A DNA stretch of 64,000 bases, from assembly GCA_021805395.1 (NCBI GenBank), contig JAJZFJ010000043.1, positions 30,930-94,929 on the forward strand, given 5' to 3'. Positions within the stretch are counted from its first letter, which is position 1. The number at the start of each line of letters is the position of its first letter. The DNA comes from a bacterium. Its GTDB lineage: Bacteria > Armatimonadota > Chthonomonadetes > Chthonomonadales > Chthonomonadaceae. This document shows, piece after piece, positions 1-8,968 of this stretch. The notes under the pieces are model-generated. The model made no database searches. It was given only the letters and a program-made list of their open reading frames with translations, and was not told the DNA's origin. Made by a program: the position numbers and the translations under genes.

Positions 1-498
1 GCTTCCCTCAGAAGAGGACATAGCACATCGATCAAAGTTGCCCCTTCAAGTAACTCCTCCCCCTGTTCTCAGGTCATCGTACCGTTATTTGCGGATGTTG
101 ATCTGGCGTATGGGGCAGATATTGCATGCAGAGTATCAAAGGCTCGCCATTCCAATATCTCACTGGTCTTTTTCATGGAAGTCACACGAACTCTACCTCT
201 CAATGCCCCCTTACCGCACCAGGAAGAGATAGCTGAAAAAACCTTAAAAAATGCCCGTGAATATCTCCAGATTAGTGATTGTGCGGCAATAGAGAGGGTT
301 GAGAGAGTAAGAGATGCTGTTGATGGCCTGCTTAATCTTATTAAACAGGATAACTTCGATCTGGTAGTTGTGGGCGCATCCAGCCATAGTCTTCAGACAG
401 CCGGGCACGATCGTTTTGACCAGCTAGTAGACTCTCTGTTACACAGAGCAGCCTGTGAAGTACTTATTAGCAGACTGAAGGTGCAGGATACAGTATGA
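1..498 (+). CDS. UspA-domain protein, 3' part only
   Basis: The frame is open from base 1, so the true start lies outside the window; 165 residues remain. They resemble one universal-stress-protein alpha/beta domain: a first strand VIVPLFADVD at about residues 25-34, helices in the middle, and a final strand FDLVVVGASS at about 119-128 followed by the helix-strand LLHRAACEVLI. The usual ATP-binding Gly pattern (GxxGxxG-S) is not clear, so it may not bind ATP. In many bacteria such a domain is the cytoplasmic tail of an amino-acid permease, but the missing 5' part prevents a decision. Its stop overlaps the nadC start (ATGA), so the two are probably co-translated. The domain call is fairly sure; the role is unknown. 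Confidence 0.6.
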   Translation, partial: ASLRRGHSTSIKVAPSSNSSPCSQVIVPLFADVDLAYGADIACRVSKARHSNISLVFFMEVTRTLPLNAPLPHQEEIAEKTLKNAREYLQISDCAAIERVERVRDAVDGLLNLIKQDNFDLVVVGASSHSLQTAGHDRFDQLVDSLLHRAACEVLISRLKVQDTV

Positions 499-1352
499 TT
501 GAGCCTCTAGATCAATACATTCCAGGACTGCATGACACGTTAAGAAATGCTCTCATGGAGGACATTGGTACCGGAGATATCACCACTCTGTGTACTATTC
601 CTAAAGATAGAACTGCTTCTGCAATGGTAAATGTTCGCACAGAAGCAGTCATTGCCGGTCTACCCATTGTGCAGCAGATATACCATCAGATAGATGCTGG
701 TGTTACCTGCACTGCGCACTTTATAGATGGCTCCCATGTAGAAGCCGGTTCCACAGTAATGACTATTGAAGGATCAGCTCGGTCCATCCTTACCGGCGAA
801 CGGGTTGCACTCAACTTCCTCCAGAGGCTCAGTGGGATAGCAACACTAACGCAGCAGTATGTGAAATGCATCGATCATACAAATGCGAAGATCGTGGATA
901 CACGAAAAACGACTCCAGGCTTAAGATTGCTGGAAAAGTATGCTGTTCGCATAGGCGGCGGCCATTCTCACAGAATGGGATTGTATGATGCAGTGTTGAT
1001 TAAAGACAACCATATCTCGGTTTCAGGGTCCATAACTGCTGCAATTAAGACCGCCAGAGCTAACATGTCGCACACAATGACACTCACAGTGGAATGTGAT
1101 TCACTTAAGCAGGTAGAAGAGGCGCTGTATGCCAGGGCAGACATCATTCTTCTGGATAATATGAGTTGTGAACAGCTGCAGGTGGCAGTTCGGTTAAATA
1201 ACAGAAGGGCAGTCCTCGAGGCAAGTGGAGGCATCACTCTTGAAACCGCAGGTAAAATTGCCGAAACCGGAGTTGATATCCTCTCCGTTGGGGCATTAAC
1301 GCATTCAGCCAAATCTATAGATATCGCCTTAGATATTTCAATAAATGGATGA
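495..1352 (+). CDS. nadC: Nicotinate-nucleotide pyrophosphorylase (quinolinate phosphoribosyltransferase)
   Basis: Cytosolic enzyme of de novo NAD synthesis; converts quinolinate and PRPP to nicotinate mononucleotide, CO2 and PPi. The 285-residue length is normal. Visible family motifs are EDIGTGDIT (about 22-30) in the N-terminal domain, GERVALNFLQRLSGIAT (about 101-117), VDTRKTTPGLR followed by the His-rich IGGGHSHRMGL (about 134-160), the IKDNH loop, and ASGGIT near the C-terminus, which closes the phosphate site of the barrel. It overlaps the upstream UspA-domain gene and the downstream birA by ATGA junctions, which suggests one transcript. nadA and nadB are not in the window. The identification is secure. 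Confidence 0.96.
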   Translation: MIEPLDQYIPGLHDTLRNALMEDIGTGDITTLCTIPKDRTASAMVNVRTEAVIAGLPIVQQIYHQIDAGVTCTAHFIDGSHVEAGSTVMTIEGSARSILTGERVALNFLQRLSGIATLTQQYVKCIDHTNAKIVDTRKTTPGLRLLEKYAVRIGGGHSHRMGLYDAVLIKDNHISVSGSITAAIKTARANMSHTMTLTVECDSLKQVEEALYARADIILLDNMSCEQLQVAVRLNNRRAVLEASGGITLETAGKIAETGVDILSVGALTHSAKSIDIALDISING

Positions 1353-2125
1353 TAGTCGAATTAGACACGATAAGCTCCACTATGGATTATGCCCGTGAGC
1401 TTCTGCGCTCACATACATTGCAGATAGACAAAAGCGGCATGCTTTCACATCAGGCTGTCATTTGCAAATATCAAACCAGCGGTAGAGGCCAGCGAGGTAG
1501 AGAGTGGGTAAGTATGGATGGTGACAACCTATACAGCACCCTCTTTTATCAGGGTATACCGTTAACTGGCCAGAGTGCAGGGCACGTTTCCCTCATAGCG
1601 GGTGCTGCGGTAGCCGAAGCTGTCTATCTTGCATTCATGGAATCACACTGGCCCAACAACATAAGTAATATAGCTTCAATTGGAATAAAGTGGCCGAATG
1701 ATATTTTACTGAATGGCAAAAAAGCAGGTGGAATATTAATTGAAATTGAAAATGACAGCCAGGTTGGTCCTGTTGCCTTAATTGGAACAGGAATCAATAT
1801 TGGCACAAGCAAACTTAGCCCGGAATTGACCAGTTCTGCCACTTCCTTCCTACTAGAGAACATGAAACCAGTTCCTCCCATGCGTCTGCTTCAATGGATA
1901 CTTCATGCCCTGGATCGGTTGACATATATCTACAAAATAGCCGGACTTTCAGGGATTTTGAGAAGGTGGAGGCACTGGGATGCAACTACTGGAATGAAGT
2001 TTAAATGCAACACTTCTGAAGGCTGGATTGGAACAGCTGTGGGACTGGACGACAATGGTCATTTAATTTTGCGTAAAGAGGATGGTTCGCAATTCTCAGT
2101 GCTTGGAGCCACTCATCTTATTTGA
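1349..2125 (+). CDS. birA: Biotin--[acetyl-CoA-carboxylase] ligase
   Basis: Attaches biotin to the biotin carboxyl carrier protein through biotinyl-5'-AMP. The 258-residue protein carries the biotin/adenylate loop GRGQRGREW (about 45-53), the KWPNDI strand with the catalytic Lys in NGKKAGGIL (about 114-130), and a C-terminal SH3-like domain ending in FSVLGATHLI. It has no N-terminal winged-helix domain, so it should be a monofunctional ligase and not the E. coli-type repressor. The start overlaps nadC by four bases. Its 3' end overlaps the 3' end of the convergent protease gene by about 30 bp, so antisense contact between the transcripts is likely. Confidence 0.93.
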   Translation: MIVELDTISSTMDYARELLRSHTLQIDKSGMLSHQAVICKYQTSGRGQRGREWVSMDGDNLYSTLFYQGIPLTGQSAGHVSLIAGAAVAEAVYLAFMESHWPNNISNIASIGIKWPNDILLNGKKAGGILIEIENDSQVGPVALIGTGINIGTSKLSPELTSSATSFLLENMKPVPPMRLLQWILHALDRLTYIYKIAGLSGILRRWRHWDATTGMKFKCNTSEGWIGTAVGLDDNGHLILRKEDGSQFSVLGATHLI

Positions 2126-3025
2126 TGGTGCTGCGGAGATTGCAGTTAAGGACTGCAACGTCATTTTTTTGGATGCATAGTCAATCGTTACTCTAAAGTG
2201 AGACAGGAAATCCATTCCTACAACTGGGGTAAAGGGAACAATTTTTCCCTGCTGGGTGGATGGTGTAGTTAGCATAGTTGGATTCAATACCTTTGCACCA
2301 CCTATTCCCACCCAATCTGGACTTACCGATGAAACCATTCCTTTAGAACCATCTGGCAAAACCACAGGAAACCTGTCCGTCGAGGGAAGCTTACTTGTAT
2401 CCACAACAGATAAAGGGAGGAGCGTAACCGGAGCAGATGTTGCGAGAATGGCAGAATAGGGTTTTTTGCCTGCAACAACAACATCAATATGGATCTGGCC
2501 ATTTTTTAATGTGAATGGAACGGTGACTACTCCTTTACCCGATGGCAAAGTATTACGAGGATCCATCAATTCGAAAATGGAGTGAGCGGGATCAATTACA
2601 ATCTGGTATGCTTCCAGAAAGTCATTGCCTAGCCAGAGAGACGGACCATCGGGTCTATTACTTCGCTGAGGGGATAGCAAACCCAATGTATTTATGAGAG
2701 CAACGGGAATTTGCTTTATTACACTGTTACCTATGACTAGTGAAGGAAGACTGGAAATTTTAGCATCAATTTTCTGGTCGATTAACTGAACAGATTGATT
2801 GGGTCCAGTAGATTCTTTGAGATGGATTGCAGTTGCTATAGAAGGCAGCAGAGTACTGTGACTCAATGAGGTGTCAGGAGTTGCAGAGATGATATCTGGT
2901 CCCACCTGAACGGATATTTCGGGTATTCCATCCCACAAATGGTAACCGGCGGTAGCCGAAACCGGACTATTCACTTCATAAGTTGCAGCAGAGGTTGCTA
3001 GAATGAGGTTAACGGTGACTAGCAT
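2096..3025 (-). CDS. Tandem retropepsin-like (aspartyl protease family) protein
   Basis: About 309 residues from an ATG at 3025. That start was chosen because the frame upstream lies inside aroQ and this ATG begins a hydrophobic stretch (LVTVNLILATSA) that reads as a signal peptide or anchor; the overlap with aroQ is 17 bp. Two retropepsin-like repeats can be seen. Repeat 1 has DTSLSHS and ends in LGNDFLEAYQIVID. Repeat 2 has ATSAPVTLLP where D-T-G would be expected, and ends in VGMDFLSHFRVTIDY. Repeat 1 thus keeps a candidate catalytic Asp and repeat 2 has Ala in its place. An exported or periplasmic role is likely. Activity is doubtful because these enzymes need two Asp residues. Confidence 0.7.
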   Translation of the reverse strand: MLVTVNLILATSAATYEVNSPVSATAGYHLWDGIPEISVQVGPDIISATPDTSLSHSTLLPSIATAIHLKESTGPNQSVQLIDQKIDAKISSLPSLVIGNSVIKQIPVALINTLGLLSPQRSNRPDGPSLWLGNDFLEAYQIVIDPAHSIFELMDPRNTLPSGKGVVTVPFTLKNGQIHIDVVVAGKKPYSAILATSAPVTLLPLSVVDTSKLPSTDRFPVVLPDGSKGMVSSVSPDWVGIGGAKVLNPTMLTTPSTQQGKIVPFTPVVGMDFLSHFRVTIDYASKKMTLQSLTAISAAPSNKMSGSKH

Positions 3026-3458
3026 CCACCACTTGTTGAATAGCCTGCATGGCAAGCAGATACCCATTCGTACCAAGTCCCACAATTTGACCAATAACAA
3101 CGGGAGAAATGATCGAAACCCGACGAAACTCTTCACGTGCATGCACATTAGAAATATGAACCTCTATTGCAGGAAGCCGCACAGCTGTGAGTGCATCTCT
3201 AACTGCATAACTATAGTGTGAAAGTGCCCCAGGATTAATAATGATTGCATCAGCCCAGTTTCTTGCATCATGTATAGCATCAATCAGCTCACCTTCATGA
3301 TTAGACTGAAAAATGCGTACCTCTATTCCAAGCTCAAGTGCCTTCACCTTAATCTTCCGGTTAACCTCATCATAAGACTCTCTACCGTAGAAATCTGGCT
3401 CTCTAGAACCAATCAGATTTAAGTTAGGACCATTTAGTACAGAGATTTGAAATGCCAT
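3009..3458 (-). CDS. aroQ: 3-dehydroquinate dehydratase, type II
   Basis: Third step of the shikimate pathway: 3-dehydroquinate to 3-dehydroshikimate by the anti-elimination, type II route. At 149 residues it matches the dodecameric type II family. Motifs in order: LNGPNLNLIGSREP (about 8-21) with the lid that follows holding the active-site Arg/Tyr, QSNHEGELID (about 50-59), INPGALSHYSYAVRDAL (about 74-90) with the catalytic His, and EVHISNVHAREEFR (about 98-111). It follows a Trm112-like gene by one base and is likely co-transcribed with it and with the protease gene it overlaps. Identification is secure. Confidence 0.96.
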   Translation of the reverse strand: MAFQISVLNGPNLNLIGSREPDFYGRESYDEVNRKIKVKALELGIEVRIFQSNHEGELIDAIHDARNWADAIIINPGALSHYSYAVRDALTAVRLPAIEVHISNVHAREEFRRVSIISPVVIGQIVGLGTNGYLLAMQAIQQVVDASHR

Positions 3459-3459
3459 G

Positions 3460-3708
3460 TTACGATTTCACTTCCGAATTTATACTGTTTGGGTCTGCAT
3501 TTTCATCCAGAACCGTGCTCTCTTCAACAAGCATATTTGGTATTCCCTCCTCTGAAATGGAAAAGAGGTACTTTCCGCAGGCACAGATAAGTCCGTTCTT
3601 CTCATCATTCAAATGTACCGGATGATGTTGAGGGCATGCCGGACATGCCAGAATCTGCAGTAGCCAATCGTCGAGTGGTTGGACTGCCTTGGATGAGCGC
3701 TCATTCAT
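3460..3708 (-). CDS. Trm112-like small zinc-ribbon protein
   Basis: An 82-residue cytosolic protein with the Trm112p-like pattern: LLQILACPACPQHHPVHL (about 16-33) with a CxxC pair, then LICACGKYLFSISEEGIPNML, in which a second Cys pair precedes the Gly-Ile-Pro segment typical of the family. In other organisms such proteins bind and activate methyltransferases or sit next to lipid A and glycosylation genes; nothing here identifies the partner. A good AGGAG ribosome-binding site lies ahead of the ATG. Only one base separates it from aroQ. It is divergent from sbcD, with about 110 bp between the starts for both promoters. Confidence 0.75.
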   Translation of the reverse strand: MNERSSKAVQPLDDWLLQILACPACPQHHPVHLNDEKNGLICACGKYLFSISEEGIPNMLVEESTVLDENADPNSINSEVKS

Positions 3709-3816
3709 TACTTACTCCTGGTTCTGTGGCTCAGATATGCTGATTAAATCTATGTTACCTCCTTTTTTACTGAATCGATGTGCAATTTATTCAGATTTCG
3801 GATAGTAACATTTAAT

Positions 3817-5079
3817 ATGAATAGATCTATTCGAATAATGCACTTTGCTGATACGCATTTTGGTATCGAAACCTATGGTAAAAATGATGTGACTGGCATA
3901 AACTCCAGACTGCAGGATTTCAAAAACTCCCTGGAGTGGGCTGTGAAATCTGCGATGGAAGAAGGGATTGACATTGCAATCTTCGCTGGTGATGCCTACA
4001 AAAATCGTGACCCGAAACAGACGGAGCAGCGAGAATTTGCAAACTGTATAGCAAAACTAACCGAAGCCGACATTCCTGTAGTCATGGTGATGGGAGAACT
4101 GGATATGCCTGTATTAAGCGGTCGGGCAAGCTCCATCGACATCTTTGAAACATTACATGTATCCGGTGTTCACATCTTTACTAAACCTGGCTTGAAAATT
4201 ATAGAAACGCAAAATGGACCTATTCAAATTGCTGCCATTCCATACCAGTACAAATCCAGAATAGTTGACACTGACAATAAGATTGATGATTCGACCTTGG
4301 ATATGAAACAGCTTCTTGAAGCAGAGTATGCGGGAATTATTGAGCGTATTAAATCAGAACTTTTTGCTCACCCAACAGCCCCAACAGTGCTAGCTGCGCA
4401 TTTTTGGGCACAGGGGGCTGCGCTGTCTCAGTGGCAGGAGAGCTATCTGAATGAAGAGCTGGAACCTCAGATTAATCTGAATGACTTAACTGATGAGACT
4501 TGGGATTATGTTGCACTTGGTCATATTCATACGTTCCAGAATCTAAACCCGGGTAAATCTCCCCCTGTCATCTATTCAGGAAGTCCCTATGCAATGGACT
4601 TTGGTGAGACAGGTGAAAAGAAAGGCTTTGTTATTGCAAATGTACAAAAAGGCAGTGCAGATTACAAGTTCATCCCGATAGGAGTTAACCGCCAATTTGT
4701 GGATATTGCAGTAAATGTTATGGGTGATGATCCCACGCAGGAAGTAGTGAGGGCAGTTCAGCAGCATAAAATCAAGGGCCACATTGTACGACTTACTGTA
4801 CATCTAAATAAAGCAGATCAGGTATTTCTGAATGATAAAGCCATTAGAGAGGCATTGTCATCATCTTTTCACTTTACGTTAATAATGAAAACAAACAAGG
4901 ATAAACGCACTGCTCCTGTCACTGTCTCTGATGGATTTTCTCCAGCCAAATCACTATCATCATACATCGATTCTCAGGAAGGTCTTAAATCCAGAAAAGA
5001 GAGGTTAATGGAAGCGGCGGAGCGACTGATTTCAGAACTATCTGAAACAGAGGAGGCTAACATTAGTTGGTCCCTCTGA
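3817..5079 (+). CDS. sbcD: SbcD-type exonuclease subunit (Mre11 family)
   Basis: Nuclease subunit of the SbcCD complex, which cleaves hairpins and protein-blocked DNA ends. I start it at the ATG at 3817 (about 420 residues) because the family begins just before IMHFADTHFG; an in-frame ATG at 3778 would add 13 residues. Metallophosphatase motifs: ADTHFG (about 10-15), FAGDAYKNRDP (about 57-67), VLAAHFWAQ and the final LGHIHTFQ. The motif that is normally GNHD reads GELD at residues 93-96, so the usual Asn metal ligand and catalytic His are replaced. The C-terminal 120 residues form the capping and SbcC-binding part. The 3' end overlaps sbcC by 13 bp. Confidence 0.9.
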   Translation: MNRSIRIMHFADTHFGIETYGKNDVTGINSRLQDFKNSLEWAVKSAMEEGIDIAIFAGDAYKNRDPKQTEQREFANCIAKLTEADIPVVMVMGELDMPVLSGRASSIDIFETLHVSGVHIFTKPGLKIIETQNGPIQIAAIPYQYKSRIVDTDNKIDDSTLDMKQLLEAEYAGIIERIKSELFAHPTAPTVLAAHFWAQGAALSQWQESYLNEELEPQINLNDLTDETWDYVALGHIHTFQNLNPGKSPPVIYSGSPYAMDFGETGEKKGFVIANVQKGSADYKFIPIGVNRQFVDIAVNVMGDDPTQEVVRAVQQHKIKGHIVRLTVHLNKADQVFLNDKAIREALSSSFHFTLIMKTNKDKRTAPVTVSDGFSPAKSLSSYIDSQEGLKSRKERLMEAAERLISELSETEEANISWSL

Positions 5080-7643
5080 AGTTAACGCTAAGCAATTTTA
5101 TGAGTTACGGCACTCCGCCGGAGATTTTACCGTTAAACGAGATCCATGTTGCTTGTCTAAGTGGAGATAATGGACATGGGAAATCTGCAATTATGGATGC
5201 CATTACCTGGGTGCTTTGGGGCAAAACACGCCTCTCGAGCACCGAGGAAGGCAATGATGACAATCTGATACGGTTAGGTGCAGATAAGATGGAGGTTGTG
5301 CTGGAATTTACGACCGATGATGGCATTTTCCAGATTTCACGACGCAAAAAGAGAGGGAAAACTCCTTCACAACAGGACTGGAAACTTGAAGAAAAGCTGG
5401 AAACAGGAGAATGGATAAAACGGTCTTCAAAACTTGGTGAAACTCAAGATCAGATAAAAAGTTTGATCCATCTTGATTATGATACATTTCTGAATTCAGC
5501 CTATCTGAAACAGGGACAGGCTGATATGTTCACCAATCTGAAACCAGCAGCAAGAATAGATGTTTTAAGAGATATTCTCGGCATCTCAAGGTACGACAAG
5601 CTGTCATCCATGGCTGTTGATAGATCCAGAGAACTTCAAACAGACATTCAAGACTATTCAGTACAGATTAAAACTCTGGAAAGCCAAATTGCAGACTCTC
5701 CGGATATTAATGCCCTGAATGATTTGAGCAGAAGATACGTAGAACTAGAAACTCAGATAGAACAGTTAAATAGTAGAACCAGTACGCTTAAAGACAGTGT
5801 GTCTAAGCTTCTCATTCTTCAGCAGGACACCGTAAGACTTAATCTCGAAATTGAGAGACTATTACCGACAGAGAAACAGCTGCTTGATAAACAGAGTAGT
5901 GTTTCAGAAAAACTTGCACTCACTGAAAAACTTCTTGCATCCAAATCGGCGATCGAGCAGGACTATGCTATGCTGCAAGCAGTTTCCGCAGAAATTCTCA
6001 CTTTGGAACCTCAGCTTGACCAGCTACAAGCCAATAGGAACGATCAAAATGCGTTGGCCAGCACCATTAAGCAGGAGCAGATAAAACTGGAAGCTGAATT
6101 GAACCAGCTCAAAACGCAGATTGCCCACCAATCGAAACAGAGCAGTATTCTTGCAGCCCTTCAAAAGCAGATTGATGAATGCAGTGCCATTATCAAGCGC
6201 GAGGAACGCTCTGGTATCCTACTTAGTGAGGCAGAAAAAAAGTATGCAGAAGAGCGAGATCTCTTTCAAGCCATGAAATCCCGTTCAGACAGGTTGAAAG
6301 AAGAGATGACAGAAATGCAGGAAGTTCTGGATCTCCTGCAAAAGGCCTCGGGAGAGTGTCCTACATGTGGCGCAGACCTTGAGGGTGAACTTAAGCAACA
6401 GGTGACCAACAGACAATTGGAAAAACAGATGCGTCTGAAGCAGGAACACGATGATTTGAGAGCAAAAGGAATTGAGACAAAAAAAACAATTAACTCTCTG
6501 GAAAATGAGATTAAATCCTTGCGTGCACATTGCATGTCTGCAAATACTGCTACTGTCAGATTGAAAGCACTTTCAGTACAGTCCAGTGAACTCCAAAAGA
6601 GTATTCAAACGCTTGAATCTGACAAAAAATTAGAGCAGACCCTGGAAACACAACTCAATAAGGAAATGTATGCACAGCCCTCCAGAATTAAGCTTAAAAG
6701 AATTGAGAAAGAGATTGCTGAATTGGAGCAGGTTGAAAATAAGTTACAAACAATGCGGTTACAGCGAGATTCGTTAGTGCCATGTATGGAGCGATTTCAA
6801 CAGCTTAAAAGTGCTGATCAGGACTATTCCGGCACTATGGCAGAGTTTACAGAAATTATGAAAGATCTTCAGAAAGTGCAGACAGAAATTGATACCAAGC
6901 ATAAAATCATCAAAACCTTGTCTGATCAGTTAGTGGATCTACCCAAGTTACAAATTGAACTTAAAAGAACTGAAGACGAATCCAAAGCTGTTCAGAAAGA
7001 GCGAGATGCACTAAATAGGCAAATTGGAAGCATACAAACCGCCGTGGATGCAGTGAATGCCGCAAGAACAACCCTGAAGCAAAAAAGAGAACAGAGAAAA
7101 CGAATTGATGAGGATAGAACCACATACATTGAACTGGCTAGAGCATTTGGACCAGACGGCATTCAGAGTTACATTCTGGAAACAATGCTTCCTGAAATCG
7201 AAGAGGAGGCAAATTCTCTCCTGAGCCGCATTTCGGGAGGTGAAATGAGTTTGTCACTCACTATAAATCAGGTATCCAAAGTATTACATGGTAAGCAGAA
7301 AAGCACTTTAGAGATCACAATTTCAGATGCTCTTGGAACAAGACCATTCGAGATGTTCAGTGGCGGAGAGGCATTTAAAATAAGTTTTGCACTTCGAATC
7401 TCACTATCCAGGCTTCTTGCCTCCAGATCTGGTGCAAGATTGAAAATATTGATACTGGACGAAGGTTTTGGGTCTCAGGATGGCAAAGGTAGAGAGCGTC
7501 TGGTTGAGGCTATAGAAGCTGTGAAACAGGATTTCGAAAAGATCCTTCTGATTACTCATCTGGATGATTTGAAGAATGCCTTCAGCCAGAGGATTGAAAT
7601 CTATAAAGACTCAACGGGATCACATATTCAGTTAATAGCCTAA
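5067..7643 (+). CDS. sbcC: SbcC-type ATPase (Rad50 family)
   Basis: SMC-like ATPase partner of SbcD. It starts at TTG 5067, which has a strong AGGAGG at 5051-5056; the first ATG in frame lies inside the conserved N-terminal strand LTLSNFMSYG. The 858 residues show the expected order: Walker A GDNGHGKS (about 32-39), Q-loop region LKQGQADMFT, long coiled coil from about 190 to 690 interrupted by the zinc hook ECPTCGADL (about 430), then signature FSGGEAFKISFALR, Walker B LKILILDEGFG and the H-loop LLITHLDD. It is shorter than E. coli SbcC, mainly in the coil. Translation is coupled to sbcD by the overlap. Confidence 0.95.
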   Translation: MVPLKLTLSNFMSYGTPPEILPLNEIHVACLSGDNGHGKSAIMDAITWVLWGKTRLSSTEEGNDDNLIRLGADKMEVVLEFTTDDGIFQISRRKKRGKTPSQQDWKLEEKLETGEWIKRSSKLGETQDQIKSLIHLDYDTFLNSAYLKQGQADMFTNLKPAARIDVLRDILGISRYDKLSSMAVDRSRELQTDIQDYSVQIKTLESQIADSPDINALNDLSRRYVELETQIEQLNSRTSTLKDSVSKLLILQQDTVRLNLEIERLLPTEKQLLDKQSSVSEKLALTEKLLASKSAIEQDYAMLQAVSAEILTLEPQLDQLQANRNDQNALASTIKQEQIKLEAELNQLKTQIAHQSKQSSILAALQKQIDECSAIIKREERSGILLSEAEKKYAEERDLFQAMKSRSDRLKEEMTEMQEVLDLLQKASGECPTCGADLEGELKQQVTNRQLEKQMRLKQEHDDLRAKGIETKKTINSLENEIKSLRAHCMSANTATVRLKALSVQSSELQKSIQTLESDKKLEQTLETQLNKEMYAQPSRIKLKRIEKEIAELEQVENKLQTMRLQRDSLVPCMERFQQLKSADQDYSGTMAEFTEIMKDLQKVQTEIDTKHKIIKTLSDQLVDLPKLQIELKRTEDESKAVQKERDALNRQIGSIQTAVDAVNAARTTLKQKREQRKRIDEDRTTYIELARAFGPDGIQSYILETMLPEIEEEANSLLSRISGGEMSLSLTINQVSKVLHGKQKSTLEITISDALGTRPFEMFSGGEAFKISFALRISLSRLLASRSGARLKILILDEGFGSQDGKGRERLVEAIEAVKQDFEKILLITHLDDLKNAFSQRIEIYKDSTGSHIQLIA

Positions 7644-7784
7644 ATGCGTATAACATCAGAATATGAATGCCTGAAGCCTCATTAAAAAAAATAGTGCACA
7701 GGGCTAAAGTGTGGAAAAAAACTGGCAACAATTACAGGGTGCTGAGGGTTCACTAGAAGCCCAATTGCACGAGGAGATTTTTAA

Positions 7785-8000
7785 ATGTCAATTAGTCCAG
7801 TCAGCTCCACTCCGGTAGCTGTACCATCAACTCTCACACCAGCTATGCCTGCTCCTACCACGTCCTCCGTGCCAGTAAGCAGCTCCTCACCTGCAGTGCA
7901 GGTTTCCTTCTCCAAGGCTGCCCTTCAGGGTAGTGCATCCAAGTCAGCTGAGGAATCAGGTGAAAGTGCGCAAGTGGAGTCCACCGAAACAGGTGGGTAA
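7785..8000 (+). CDS. Small Ser/Pro/Ala-rich protein of unknown function
   Basis: 71 residues with no recognised family. GAGGAG at 7771-7776 stands 8 bases before the ATG, which supports real translation. The N-terminal half is a repeat-like run of Ser, Pro, Val and Thr (motifs such as PVSSTPVAVPS and TSSVPVSSSSPAVQV), followed by VSFSKAALQGSAS and an acidic Glu/Ser-rich end. No transmembrane segment or signal peptide is visible, so it is probably disordered. It stands alone between sbcC and a convergent kinase gene, with its own 140-bp upstream gap. Function is not inferable. Confidence 0.5.
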   Translation: MSISPVSSTPVAVPSTLTPAMPAPTTSSVPVSSSSPAVQVSFSKAALQGSASKSAEESGESAQVESTETGG

Positions 8001-8029
8001 CAGACTAGTTATCAAACACTAGAAACACA

Positions 8030-8968
8030 TCAACAGGGGGTAGGTTCAGAGATGGACCTACCCCTCTCATGTACTATGCTCATCGTTTCTGCAAATGATC
8101 GAACCCCACCCCATCCTCCTGGCTGTTCACAATTGAGAGATGAAGCCGTTGTTGCAAATTGAATCGTTTCTACAATTCCCCATCCAGCGATTTGCCCATA
8201 AATAATCCCGGCTCTAAATATATCGCCTGCACCTGTGGCATCTATCAGCTTTTCTGCAGGTAATGCATGGAAGCGAAGAAATTCACTGTTTTCGAAGTTC
8301 GCGTAAATACAGCCGCTTTCCCCACAGGTAATAATCACTCGTGTGCGGTGCTTCTGAGAAAGCTTCTTTGCTCTGGATTTCAAAACATCTAATCCTGCTC
8401 CGGGAAATCTGTTATGAGAAATAAGTAGAAGATCAGAGAAACTGCATACTTTGTCACTATCTGCATAATCCATCGAGATCACTTTGCAGCCTGCCTCATC
8501 CGCGAGTTCTGCCGCCTTTATGCCAGAATGCCAGCCATTAGGATCCATTGTGAAATATTTAGCCGATCTTGCCAGTTCAAGGCTTATTTCTGGACAGTAC
8601 AACTCACTAAAACCTGTCCCAAACATAGTCCTGTTTCCATCTGGGGTAGCAATACATGCACAAAAGGGGGTTATGGCGGTCTCGTCTATTCTTATATAAT
8701 CCAAAATTAACCCTGGCACATCTCTTTGAAACATGTCAAGAAGCTTCTTGCCTCTTTCATCCACTCCAATAGCGTTACCAACCAGAACTACATTTGCACC
8801 CCAACGATGCAGCGCTATGGCTGTATTACATGCCTCACCACCAATCATCTCTTTTTCTGATTGGATGTGTGCAAAGCCGTCTGAAGGCGGAAGAGCATTT
8901 ACAGTCCACACTGCATCCAGGCAAACAGTTCCATACACTATTACATCAATTTCTCTTTCACTATTCAT
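8030..8968 (-). CDS. PfkB-family carbohydrate kinase
   Basis: A 312-residue ribokinase-like sugar or nucleoside kinase, cytosolic. Near the N-terminus are DVIVYGTVCLD and the substrate-side IGGEACNTAIALHRWGANVVLVG (about 43-65). The C-terminal signature DATGAGDIFRAGIIYGQ (about 239-255) holds the catalytic Asp and the anion hole. The substrate cannot be read from sequence. Its start overlaps the end of the NamZ-like gene by 8 bases, so the two are co-translated; a role in using sugar released from peptidoglycan is a reasonable guess from context but is not shown. The family is secure. Confidence 0.85.
   Translation of the reverse strand: MNSEREIDVIVYGTVCLDAVWTVNALPPSDGFAHIQSEKEMIGGEACNTAIALHRWGANVVLVGNAIGVDERGKKLLDMFQRDVPGLILDYIRIDETAITPFCACIATPDGNRTMFGTGFSELYCPEISLELARSAKYFTMDPNGWHSGIKAAELADEAGCKVISMDYADSDKVCSFSDLLLISHNRFPGAGLDVLKSRAKKLSQKHRTRVIITCGESGCIYANFENSEFLRFHALPAEKLIDATGAGDIFRAGIIYGQIAGWGIVETIQFATTASSLNCEQPGGWGGVRSFAETMSIVHERGRSISEPTPC
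8037..8064. terminator. Strong hairpin at a convergent gene junction
   Basis: GGGGTAGGTTCA (8037-8048) pairs with TGGACCTACCCC (8053-8064) around a GAGA loop: 12 pairs with one G-U. It lies between the small gene ending at 8000 and the convergent kinase, inside the last codons of the kinase. There is no U-run on either strand, so termination is only likely from position and stem strength. Confidence 0.4.
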
